From the NCBI GenBank assembly GCA_035456465.1, contig DATIDD010000044.1:1-9171 (forward strand): a DNA stretch of 9,171 bases. Reading direction: 5' to 3'. Of the stretch, positions 1-5,473 are shown piece by piece. The DNA is from DATHTC01 sp035456465 (GTDB lineage: Bacteria > Actinomycetota > Thermoleophilia > Gaiellales > Gaiellaceae). The position numbers were made by a program, and so were the translations under genes. Each line of letters begins with the position of its first letter. The stretch's first letter is position 1. Below the pieces are notes generated by a model. That model had not been told where the DNA came from. It did no database searches and saw nothing but the letters and a program-made list of their open reading frames with translations.

Positions 1-13
1 GCTAGGCGGTCGC

Positions 14-793
14 CTACATGCCCATCGCGTGGTACCCGGCGTCGACGTAGAGCGTCGTGCCGGAGACGTTGCGCGCGTCCTCCGACAGAAGGTACGCCGC
101 GGCGGCGCCGCAGTCCGACGAGTCGATCGCGCGGTGCAACGGCGCGCGCTGCTCGAACATCTCCTCCATCGTCGTGAACCCCGCGATCGAGCGCGCAGCG
201 AGCGTCCGCACCGGCCCGGCCGAGATCGCGTTGATGCGGATCCCCTTCTCGCCGAGGTCCCACGCGAGGTAGCGCATCGAGGCATCGAGCGTCGCCTTGG
301 CGACCCCCATCACGTTGTAGTGCGGCACCGCACGGACACCGCCGAGATAGGTCATCGTGACGATCGAGCCGCCGCCACGCGCCTCCATCAGCGGCTCGGC
401 TCGACGGGCGCACGCCACGAGCGAGTAGGCGCTGATGTCGACCGCCATCCAGAACCGGTCCCGCGGGGTGTCCGTGAAGCGGCCCTCGAGGTCCTCCGCC
501 GCGGCGAACGCCACCGAGTGGACGAGCACGTCGAGGCCGCCGCCGAACGCCTCGGCGGTCTCGGCGAAGACGCGATCGAGATCGTCGTCCGACCGCACGT
601 CGCAGGCCGTGACGAGCTTCGTGTCGACCGTCGCCGCAAGGTCGCGGACGTTCTTCTCGATGCGCTCGCCCTGGTAGGTGAACGCGAGCTGCGCGCCCTC
701 GGACGCGAGCCGCTCGGCGATCGCCCAGGCGATCGAGCGCCTGTTGGCGACTCCGAGCACGAGTGCCTGCTTGCCTTCGAACCGCCCCGGCAT
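14..793 (-). CDS. fabI: Enoyl-[acyl-carrier-protein] reductase (NADH), FabI type
   Basis: FabI catalyses the last step of each type II fatty-acid elongation cycle, reducing trans-2-enoyl-ACP to acyl-ACP in the cytoplasm. The 259-aa length matches the family (about 255-265). Seen in the sequence: the atypical SDR nucleotide motif GVANRRSIA at residues 14-22; TYQ ending at Q41, the residue type linked to NADH preference in E. coli FabI; and the FabI-specific catalytic set Y149, Y159 and K166 (Y-x6-K, with the first Tyr 10 residues upstream), followed by ISAGPVRTLAARSIAGF at 190-206, the substrate-loop region. The C-terminus (SGTTLYVDAGYHAMGM) is typical. The ATG at 793 is preceded by a TAGGAT hexamer 8 nt upstream and no Shine-Dalgarno, so the mRNA is probably leaderless. 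The gene diverges from the deacetylase gene. Only 13 bp follow the stop, so a 3' partner cannot be judged. It is not an ordinary FabG-like SDR, because the FabI signature is complete. Confidence 0.96.
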   Translation of the reverse strand: MPGRFEGKQALVLGVANRRSIAWAIAERLASEGAQLAFTYQGERIEKNVRDLAATVDTKLVTACDVRSDDDLDRVFAETAEAFGGGLDVLVHSVAFAAAEDLEGRFTDTPRDRFWMAVDISAYSLVACARRAEPLMEARGGGSIVTMTYLGGVRAVPHYNVMGVAKATLDASMRYLAWDLGEKGIRINAISAGPVRTLAARSIAGFTTMEEMFEQRAPLHRAIDSSDCGAAAAYLLSEDARNVSGTTLYVDAGYHAMGM

Positions 794-801
794 CGCGGGC
801 G

Positions 802-807
802 ATCCTA
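802..807 (-). promoter_or_regulatory. Predicted -10 element of leaderless fabI promoter (TAGGAT)
   Basis: The minus strand reads TAGGAT followed by 8 nt (CGCCCGCG) and the fabI ATG. TANNNT at this distance is the usual actinobacterial arrangement in which transcription starts at or next to the A of ATG. No convincing -35 hexamer is visible 16-18 nt upstream, and there is no purine-rich ribosome-binding site. Confidence 0.6.
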
Positions 808-820
808 ACGCGCACGGGGC

Positions 821-826
821 TACCTT
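821..826 (+). promoter_or_regulatory. Predicted -10 element of leaderless deacetylase promoter (TACCTT)
   Basis: TACCTT lies 8 nt before the ATG at 835. A GGGAG at 830-834 abuts the ATG with zero spacing, so it cannot serve as a normal Shine-Dalgarno sequence. The expected -35 position falls on the fabI -10 and the start of fabI, so the two divergent promoters interleave. Confidence 0.55.
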
Positions 827-834
827 CCCGGGAG

Positions 835-1713
835 ATGCGTGTCTACGCGCACGACCTCGTCACGTACCCGCTGCCCGACGGCCACCGGTTCCCGCTCGAG
901 AAGTACCGCCTCGTCCGGGAGGAGGCGGAGCAGCTCGACGGCGTCGACGTCGTGAACGCCGAGGCCGCGACGTGGGAGCAGCTCCGCCGGACACACAGCG
1001 ACGACTGGCTCGCCCGCATCCGCCAGGGCCGCATCGAGCGCCGCGAGGAGCTTGCGCTCGGGCTGCCGTGGTCGCCGGAGCTGGTGGAGCGGTCGCGCCG
1101 CTCGACGGGCGCGACGGTGATGGCAGCCCGCGCCGCGCTCGACGACGGGGTGGCGGCGAACCTCGGCGGCGGGACGCACCACGCCTTCGCCCGTGCGGGG
1201 CGCGGCTTCTGCGTCTTCAACGACGTCGTGACCGCGATCCGCGACCTCCGCGCCGGAGGCACGGTGCGCCGCGTGCTCGTCGTCGACGTCGACGTCCACC
1301 AGGGCGACGGGACGCACTCCCTGCTCGCGGCCGACGCAGACGCCTTCACCCTCTCGGTCAACGGCTGGCGGAACTACCCGTTCCGGCGCGTCCCCGGCGA
1401 CCTCGACGTGGACCTCCCCGACGGCACCGGTGACGAGCGCTACCTCGAGGAGCTCGCGGTGGCGCTGCAGCAGGCGCTCCGGCGCGCGCGGCCCGAGCTC
1501 TGCTTCGTGCTCGCGGGAGCCGACCCGTACGAGGGCGACCGGCTCGGCCGGCTCGCGCTGACGAAGCGCGGCCTCCGCGACCGGGAGGTGCTCCTGCGCG
1601 CCGCGCTCGCGCAGGCGGGCGTGCCGGTTTGCCTGACGCTCGCCGGCGGATACGCGGAGGACATCCGGGACACGGTCGAGATCAACGTGAACACACTGCG
1701 CGTGTTCGCCTAG
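835..1713 (+). CDS. Histone deacetylase-superfamily (class IV/HDAC11-like) zinc deacetylase
   Basis: A 292-aa zinc-dependent amidohydrolase of the HDAC/AcuC/acetylpolyamine amidohydrolase fold. It probably removes acyl groups from protein lysines or small amines; the substrate cannot be read from sequence. Motifs in order: GHRFPLEKY (16-24), typical of the class IV-like bacterial group; GGGTHHAF (111-118) with the catalytic His pair H115/H116; GRGFCVFND (122-130); DVDVHQGDGTHS (151-162) supplying Zn ligands D153 and H155; LAGADPYEGD (227-236) with the third ligand D230; and LTLAGGYAED (268-277) with transition-state Tyr Y273. All catalytic residues are present. The ATG at 835 is chosen because the family N-terminus starts there and a TACCTT box precedes it; the frame is open back to 763, but that would overlap fabI. 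A predicted SDR gene follows after 10 nt. Confidence 0.9.
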   Translation: MRVYAHDLVTYPLPDGHRFPLEKYRLVREEAEQLDGVDVVNAEAATWEQLRRTHSDDWLARIRQGRIERREELALGLPWSPELVERSRRSTGATVMAARAALDDGVAANLGGGTHHAFARAGRGFCVFNDVVTAIRDLRAGGTVRRVLVVDVDVHQGDGTHSLLAADADAFTLSVNGWRNYPFRRVPGDLDVDLPDGTGDERYLEELAVALQQALRRARPELCFVLAGADPYEGDRLGRLALTKRGLRDREVLLRAALAQAGVPVCLTLAGGYAEDIRDTVEINVNTLRVFA

Positions 1714-1716
1714 GCT
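1688..1716 (+). promoter_or_regulatory. Possible SDR promoter overlapping the deacetylase stop codon
   Basis: TAGGCT (1711-1716) begins with the deacetylase's own TAG stop and lies 7 nt before the SDR ATG, the spacing expected of a leaderless -10. TGAACA at 1688-1693 matches 4 of 6 positions of TTGACA with a 17-nt spacer. A perfect 6-bp inverted repeat, GAACAC (1689-1694) and GTGTTC (1702-1707), lies within this promoter. The SDR could therefore be transcribed both by read-through and from its own start. Confidence 0.4.
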
Positions 1717-1723
1717 CCCGCGG

Positions 1724-2539
1724 ATGACGACGGTTCCGACGAGCGCGCCCGAAGGCGCGGCGCGCAGGGTGGCCGTCGTCACGGGCGCGTCCTCCGGCAT
1801 CGGCGAGGCGACGGCCCGTCTGCTCGCACGCAAGGGGTGGCACTGCGTCCTCGTCGCCCGCCGCGAGGATCGTCTCCGGCGGATCGCCGACGAGACCGGC
1901 GCGGAGGTCGAGCTGTGCGACGTCGGCGACCGGGACGCGGTCGACGCCATGGCCGCCCGCGTCCTCGAGCGGCATCCCGCGATCAACCTGCTCGTCAACA
2001 ACGCGGGCATGCCCGGGCGGGGGACGATCCTGACGATCGAGCCGGAGCTCGTCCGCCGGGTCACGGAGGTCAACTACCTCGGCGGCGTCTGGTGCACGCG
2101 GGCGTTCCTGCCCGGCCTCCGCTGGGCGGCGTCGGGCGGCAGCGGCGCGCACGTCGTCAACATGGTCTCGGTCGCCGGGACGGTGGCAGGGGCCGCCGGA
2201 GCGGCGTATTCGGCCGCGAAGCACGCGCAGCTCTCGTTCTCGCGGTCGCTGGCCTCGGCACTCAGGGGCAGCGGCATCGCCGTCCACACCATCCTGCCGG
2301 GCTTCGTCGAGACCGAGGGGTTCCCGCAGAAGGGCGTCCTCAAGAGCCGCCTGCTCGGCCGGTTCGTGATCCAACCGTCGCAGGTCGCCGAGACCGTCCT
2401 CGGAGCGATCGAGAAGGGGCGGGCCGAGGTGACCGTGCCGTGGTTCCCCTACCGTCCGGTGTCGGTCCTGCAGGCGCTCGCGCCGGGATTGATCGGACGG
2501 TTCGCGGGCATGGCCGATCACCGGCCCGGATCGATCTGA
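1724..2539 (+). CDS. Classical SDR-family NAD(P)-dependent oxidoreductase
   Basis: A 271-aa short-chain dehydrogenase/reductase with a Rossmann fold. Seen: TGASSGIG (20-27) cofactor glycine motif; VARRED (44-49) with arginines directly after the second strand, which usually indicates NADP(H); NNAG (92-95); active-site tetrad N117 (EVNYLG), S149, Y162 and K166 (YSAAK); then LPGFVETEGFPQ (191-202), the post-catalytic PG motif and substrate-binding region. The hydrophobic C-terminus (PVSVLQALAPGLIGRFAG) might form a lid or membrane-contacting helix; it is not a clear transmembrane segment. The substrate is not predictable. The ATG at 1724 is 10 nt after the deacetylase stop, with a TAGGCT box instead of a ribosome-binding site. 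Its 3' end overlaps the convergent ATPase gene by 22 bp. It is not FabG with any certainty, since the C-terminal half differs from FabG. Confidence 0.9.
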   Translation: MTTVPTSAPEGAARRVAVVTGASSGIGEATARLLARKGWHCVLVARREDRLRRIADETGAEVELCDVGDRDAVDAMAARVLERHPAINLLVNNAGMPGRGTILTIEPELVRRVTEVNYLGGVWCTRAFLPGLRWAASGGSGAHVVNMVSVAGTVAGAAGAAYSAAKHAQLSFSRSLASALRGSGIAVHTILPGFVETEGFPQKGVLKSRLLGRFVIQPSQVAETVLGAIEKGRAEVTVPWFPYRPVSVLQALAPGLIGRFAGMADHRPGSI

Positions 2540-3678
2540 CCTTCGTCGTCGCCTGGCGGATCGTTGAGGCGTGCGATCCAGGACGCGAAGAGCGGATCGA
2601 CGATCGCGTACCCGCCCTCGTCCCGCTCCTCGATCTCGGCGGTCGCGGCAAGCCGCGGTAGCGCCCGGCGAACGACGTCCTTCGTCAGCTCGAGCCGTCG
2701 AAGGGCGGAGCCGCGGTACGGCGACCCGCCGCCGAGCACCACCGCGCGGAGGGTCTTCTGCTCGGAGAGGTCGAGGCCGCGCCACTGCGCGTCGAACTCC
2801 GGCTCGAGCTCGTGCATCGCGGCCGCGTGGGCGGCGTCCCAGTCGTCGAGCGTCGCCTCGGCACCGGGCTCGACCTCCTCCCACAGCCTGTGCGCGAGGA
2901 GCATCGTCCGCTGTGGGTGGCCGCGGCCCGTGAGCAGGAGCGGGTTGAGCGCCTCCCCGACGGCGCGCCCTGTCGACTCGAAGCGCGCCGCGACGTACGC
3001 GGCGACGTCCTCGTCGGCGAGCCGTCCGAGGCGCATCGGCACCGCGGAGCCGTAGAGCGGCCTGTCCTTCGTCTCGAACAGGAGGCGCATGAGCCCGGGC
3101 TCCGAGCCGGCGAAGACGTACGAGGCGACCTCGCCGTGGTACTGGATGTGGCTCCGAAGCAGGCCGTCGAGGCCGTCGATCCGGCCGATGTCCTGGAACT
3201 CGTCGAACGCGATCAGCGCCCGGAAGCCGCCGGCGGACTCGAGTCGCAGCGGCAGGTCGAGCAGCGCGTGGAGGGCGGGAAGCGGGTCGCGCGTCGGCTC
3301 GAGCTGCAGCCGCGCGCTGATGCCGAACGCACCGAGCGACAGCCCGACGCCGGTGCGCTGGAGAAACGACTCGACGCGGCGTCGCACCTCGCCCTTCAGG
3401 TGCTTGGCGTAGGCGCGCTCGAGGCGCACGGTCACGTCGGCGACCGACGAGACGCGGTAGAGATCGACCAGCACCGGGACGAGCCCCTCGTCCCGCCCGC
3501 CGTCGTGGAGCGCGCGCGTGAGCAGGCTCGTCTTGCCGTACTTGCGCGGCGCGTAGAGGCGGACGTAGTGCCCGCCGATCGCCTGGCGCAGGAGGAGGCG
3601 CACCTCGTCGTCGCGGTCGACGACGTCCTCCGGCGGGACCGGCCGCGAGTACACGAACGGGTTGACGTCGACGATCAT
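2518..3678 (-). CDS. Archaeal-type P-loop ATPase (AAA+/STAND-like) with C-terminal winged helix
   Basis: A 386-aa predicted ATPase of the Arch_ATPase/AAA_35-like group; biological role unknown. Seen: an N-terminal NPFVYSRPVPPEDVVDRDDE segment (6-25) characteristic of this group; Walker A APRKYGKTS (43-51, K49), in which Ala replaces the usual first Gly, a change the [AG]xxxxGK[ST] pattern allows; Walker B ALIAFDE (154-160, D159/E160); a sensor-1-like FAGSEPGLM (189-197); GRGHPQRTMLLA (251-262), the conserved GHP/sensor-2 region; and a C-terminal winged helix-turn-helix (about 303-370) ending in YAIVDPLFASWIAR. No signal peptide or membrane segment is evident. Relatives couple ATP hydrolysis to DNA- or protein-binding modules and are often patchily distributed, but nothing here reveals a partner. 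The ATG at 3678 has a predicted promoter inside a 34-bp palindrome. The 3' end is antisense to the SDR tail. Confidence 0.85.
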   Translation of the reverse strand: MIVDVNPFVYSRPVPPEDVVDRDDEVRLLLRQAIGGHYVRLYAPRKYGKTSLLTRALHDGGRDEGLVPVLVDLYRVSSVADVTVRLERAYAKHLKGEVRRRVESFLQRTGVGLSLGAFGISARLQLEPTRDPLPALHALLDLPLRLESAGGFRALIAFDEFQDIGRIDGLDGLLRSHIQYHGEVASYVFAGSEPGLMRLLFETKDRPLYGSAVPMRLGRLADEDVAAYVAARFESTGRAVGEALNPLLLTGRGHPQRTMLLAHRLWEEVEPGAEATLDDWDAAHAAAMHELEPEFDAQWRGLDLSEQKTLRAVVLGGGSPYRGSALRRLELTKDVVRRALPRLAATAEIEERDEGGYAIVDPLFASWIARLNDPPGDDEGQIDPGR

Positions 3679-3680
3679 GC

Positions 3681-3714
3681 GTCACTCAGACTACCAATCG
3701 GTGGTCTGTGTGAC
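3681..3714. repeat. 34-bp hyphenated palindrome over ATPase promoter (candidate operator)
   Basis: The left arm GTCACTCAGACTACC (3681-3695) and right arm GGTGGTCTGTGTGAC (3700-3714) are complementary at 13 of 15 positions around the 4-nt centre AATC. The inner ten bases, ACCAATCGGT, resemble the cores of many TetR-family operators; that likeness is inference. The dyad begins 3 bp upstream of the ATPase ATG and spans the predicted -10, the spacer and most of the -35. A 40-bp stretch containing it (3681-3720) is only 50% GC, well below its surroundings. No U-tract follows on either strand, so a simple intrinsic terminator is unlikely. Confidence 0.65.
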
Positions 3715-3716
3715 TA
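3688..3716 (-). promoter_or_regulatory. Predicted promoter of the ATPase gene (TAGTCA-17-TAGTCT)
   Basis: On the minus strand TAGTCA (3711-3716, 4 of 6 to TTGACA) and TAGTCT (3688-3693) are separated by exactly 17 nt. The -10 ends 9 nt before the ATG at 3678, giving a leaderless or nearly leaderless transcript. It is embedded in the palindrome at 3681-3714, so a protein bound there should occlude RNA polymerase. Confidence 0.55.
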
Positions 3717-3718
3717 CT

Positions 3719-3741
3719 AGACGGTCGTCGCGACGGCGTCT
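3719..3741 (-). terminator. Weak hairpin after the methyltransferase gene (possible terminator)
   Basis: AGACG (3719-3723) pairs with CGTCT (3737-3741) around the perfect palindrome CGTCGCGACG (3726-3735), with a 2/1-nt internal bulge. It starts 7 nt past the methyltransferase stop. No T-run follows, so intrinsic termination would be inefficient; it may only slow polymerase or assist Rho. Confidence 0.25.
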
Positions 3742-3748
3742 CGATCGA

Positions 3749-4423
3749 TCACGGCTTCCGGGCGACGTACCAGCCGATCTCGACCTCGAGCACGGGCGCG
3801 GCCATCCGGGCGAGCCGTTCCCGCTCCTCCCCCTCGAGGCCCGCGAGCGCCAGGTAGGTGTCCACGTCGCGCCGCTCGGGGACGATCTCGTTGGCGGTGA
3901 CGACGAGGTCGTTCGCGTCGAGGTAGCCGCGGATGTCGGCGTCCGGGAGGAGCCGCGTGTGCGACGGGTCGCGCGCCCGCTCGAACCGGTCGAGCTCGAG
4001 GCTCCGCATCGGATCGACGTCGCCGAGCTGGTCGGCGATCAGGATCCGACCGCCCGGCCGCGTGACGCGCACGATCTCCGACACGACGAGCTCCGGCCGC
4101 GCGACATGGTGGAGGACCCGGAGGCAGCCGACGAGATCGAAGTCGCCGTAGTCGAACGACAGCGCCTCGCCGTCGCCGGGCACGAACGTGCAGTTGTCGG
4201 GAGCGTCCTCGCGCGCCGCGGCGAGGTACTCCTCGGAGGAGTCGACGCCGACCACCTCGCCGACGAGCGGCGCGATCGCATACGCGAGCGCGCCCGTCCC
4301 GCAGCCGACGTCGAGCACGCGCTCGTCACCGCGGAGCGGAGCGAGCAGCCGCGCGATCTGCGCCGAGAGCGCGGCATGTCGCTCGGCCTGGAGCGCACGG
4401 CGGAGGCGGACCCGGTCGCTCAC
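3749..4423 (-). CDS. Class I SAM-dependent methyltransferase (Methyltransf_11/UbiE-like)
   Basis: A 224-aa Rossmann-fold methyltransferase. Seen: motif I VLDVGCGTG (36-44) for S-adenosylmethionine binding; the acidic end of strand 2 at VVGVDSSEE (57-65), D61; a GDGEALSF segment (83-90) before motif II/III DLVGCLRVLHHVARPE (96-111); and TRPGGRILIADQLG (121-134), the usual strand-5 region. The stretch RDPSHTRLLP (151-160) recurs in UbiE-like enzymes. The substrate is unknown; quinone-type or small-molecule methylation is possible but unproven. The frame is open far upstream, but similarity starts only here. The GTG at 4423 overlaps the alr stop in the 4-nt sequence GTGA (4420-4423), so translation is probably coupled to alr. 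The longer open frame, up to 5269, is a shadow of alr. Confidence 0.85.
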   Translation of the reverse strand: MSDRVRLRRALQAERHAALSAQIARLLAPLRGDERVLDVGCGTGALAYAIAPLVGEVVGVDSSEEYLAAAREDAPDNCTFVPGDGEALSFDYGDFDLVGCLRVLHHVARPELVVSEIVRVTRPGGRILIADQLGDVDPMRSLELDRFERARDPSHTRLLPDADIRGYLDANDLVVTANEIVPERRDVDTYLALAGLEGEERERLARMAAPVLEVEIGWYVARKP

Positions 4424-5439
4424 CCGACCACCTCGCGCGCCCCGCGCCCGGGAGCGACGCGGATCCCGCAGGCGAGCTCGTAGCCGATCGTCCCGGCGAC
4501 CGCGGCGTGGGCCTCGAGCGTCACGCCGTCGCCGACGAGCGTCACGCGAGCTCCGCGCTCCACCGGACCCGGCAGGAGCACCGCGAGCGCGTCCATCGAG
4601 ATCGTCCCGACAACGGGTGCGCGAGCGCCCTCGACGACGACCTCGGTTCCCGTCAGGTCGCGCCTGAAACCGTCCGCGTACCCGACGGGGACGATGCCGA
4701 TCCAGGTCTCCTCCCGTGCGACGAACTGCCTGCCGTACCCGGTCGATGCCCCGGGAGCGAGGCGTCGCACCTGGGCGACCTCCGACTCCCAGCGAAGCGC
4801 GGGCCGGAGGCCCCACCGGGCCGCGTCCTGGCCGCGCGGATCGACGCCGTAGACGGCGATGCCGCAGCGCACGGCGTCGAGCCGCGTCTCGGGCATCGTC
4901 AGGGCTGCCGCGCTGTTCGCGGCGTGTCGCACGTACCGGCCGGCGTAGGGCTCCGTGGCACGGAGGAACCGCTCGAGCTGCTTCCCCGCGAACGAGCGGT
5001 CGGTGTCCGCCGTCGCGAGATGCGTCATCAACCCGACGACGGAACGGCCGGGGGCGGGCAGCTCCTCGAGGCCCCACCGGCCCATCCCGGTGTCGAGCTT
5101 CAGGTGCACCGGGACGTCCTCCGGGACGTACTCGTCCGGCACGGCGAGCTCGAGGCGCGCCTCGCGCGCAGGGGGAGTCTCCTCCGGCGTCGTGGGGCCG
5201 AGGACGAGGATGCGCGCCGTCGGCAGCACCTCGCGCAGGGCCACCGCCTCGCCCACGGTCGCGACGCACAGCGCGGTTGCGCCTCCCTCGAGCGCGGCGC
5301 GGCCGACGTCCGCCGCCCCGTGCCCGTAGCCGTCCGCCTTGACGACCGCCCAGAGCTCGCTCGGCCGCTGCATGGCCGCGAGGGTGCGAGCGTTCTCGCG
5401 AATCGCGCCGAGATCGATCGTGACGAGCGAGCGGGCCAC
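4420..5439 (-). CDS. alr: Alanine racemase, PLP-dependent
   Basis: Alr interconverts L- and D-alanine for peptidoglycan precursors. It has an N-terminal PLP-binding TIM barrel and a C-terminal beta domain. Seen: AVVKADGYGHG (31-41) with the PLP Schiff-base lysine K34; LKLDTGMGRWG (113-123); HAANSAA (172-178); RCGIAVYGVDP (191-201) near the PLP phosphate; the second catalytic base Y254 in PVGYADGFRR (251-260); and VGTISMD (277-283). At 339 aa it is shorter than the usual 360-390. The missing part appears to be a barrel helix between strands, since only about 30 residues separate ILVLG from HLKLDTGM. The start is GTG at 5439, 30 nt after the nnrD stop; an out-of-frame ATG at 5447 is not used. 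A GAGAAT box 6 nt upstream is a weak promoter candidate. The 3' end overlaps the methyltransferase start. Confidence 0.94.
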   Translation of the reverse strand: MARSLVTIDLGAIRENARTLAAMQRPSELWAVVKADGYGHGAADVGRAALEGGATALCVATVGEAVALREVLPTARILVLGPTTPEETPPAREARLELAVPDEYVPEDVPVHLKLDTGMGRWGLEELPAPGRSVVGLMTHLATADTDRSFAGKQLERFLRATEPYAGRYVRHAANSAAALTMPETRLDAVRCGIAVYGVDPRGQDAARWGLRPALRWESEVAQVRRLAPGASTGYGRQFVAREETWIGIVPVGYADGFRRDLTGTEVVVEGARAPVVGTISMDALAVLLPGPVERGARVTLVGDGVTLEAHAAVAGTIGYELACGIRVAPGRGAREVVG

Positions 5440-5445
5440 GGCTGC

Positions 5446-5473
5446 ATTCTCGCGAACGGCTGCTCCCCGTCAG
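5446..5473 (-). promoter_or_regulatory. Weak candidate promoter for alr (CTGACG-16-GAGAAT)
   Basis: In the 30-bp nnrD-alr gap, the minus strand has CTGACG (5468-5473, 4 of 6 to TTGACA, including the nnrD TGA stop), a 16-nt spacer and GAGAAT (5446-5451), which ends 6 nt before the GTG. The -10 keeps A2 and T6 of TANNNT but not T1. It could give extra alr transcription independent of the upstream operon. Confidence 0.25.

Noticed and set aside
763..834. Upstream extension of the deacetylase to an ATG at 763
   Set aside because: It would overlap fabI by 31 bp and adds 24 residues without family similarity; the promoter-like box and family N-terminus fit 835.
1689..1707. GAACAC/GTGTTC repeat as a LexA (SOS) box
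   Set aside because: The GAAC and GTTC half-sites are too far apart (7 nt between 6-bp arms, versus the 4-nt centre of the Gram-positive box), and the neighbouring genes are not SOS genes.
1682..3685. 667-codon minus-strand open frame covering the ATPase and SDR
   Set aside because: It is a different frame from the real ATPase, with low-complexity Arg-rich translation and no family motifs.
3681..3714. Reading the large palindrome as an intrinsic terminator
   Set aside because: No T-tract on either strand, two mismatches, and exact coincidence with a promoter-like -35/-10 pair favour an operator.
4424..5269. N-terminal extension of the methyltransferase through alr
   Set aside because: Shadow frame of alr; the GTG at 4423 overlapping the alr stop gives a normal-length methyltransferase.
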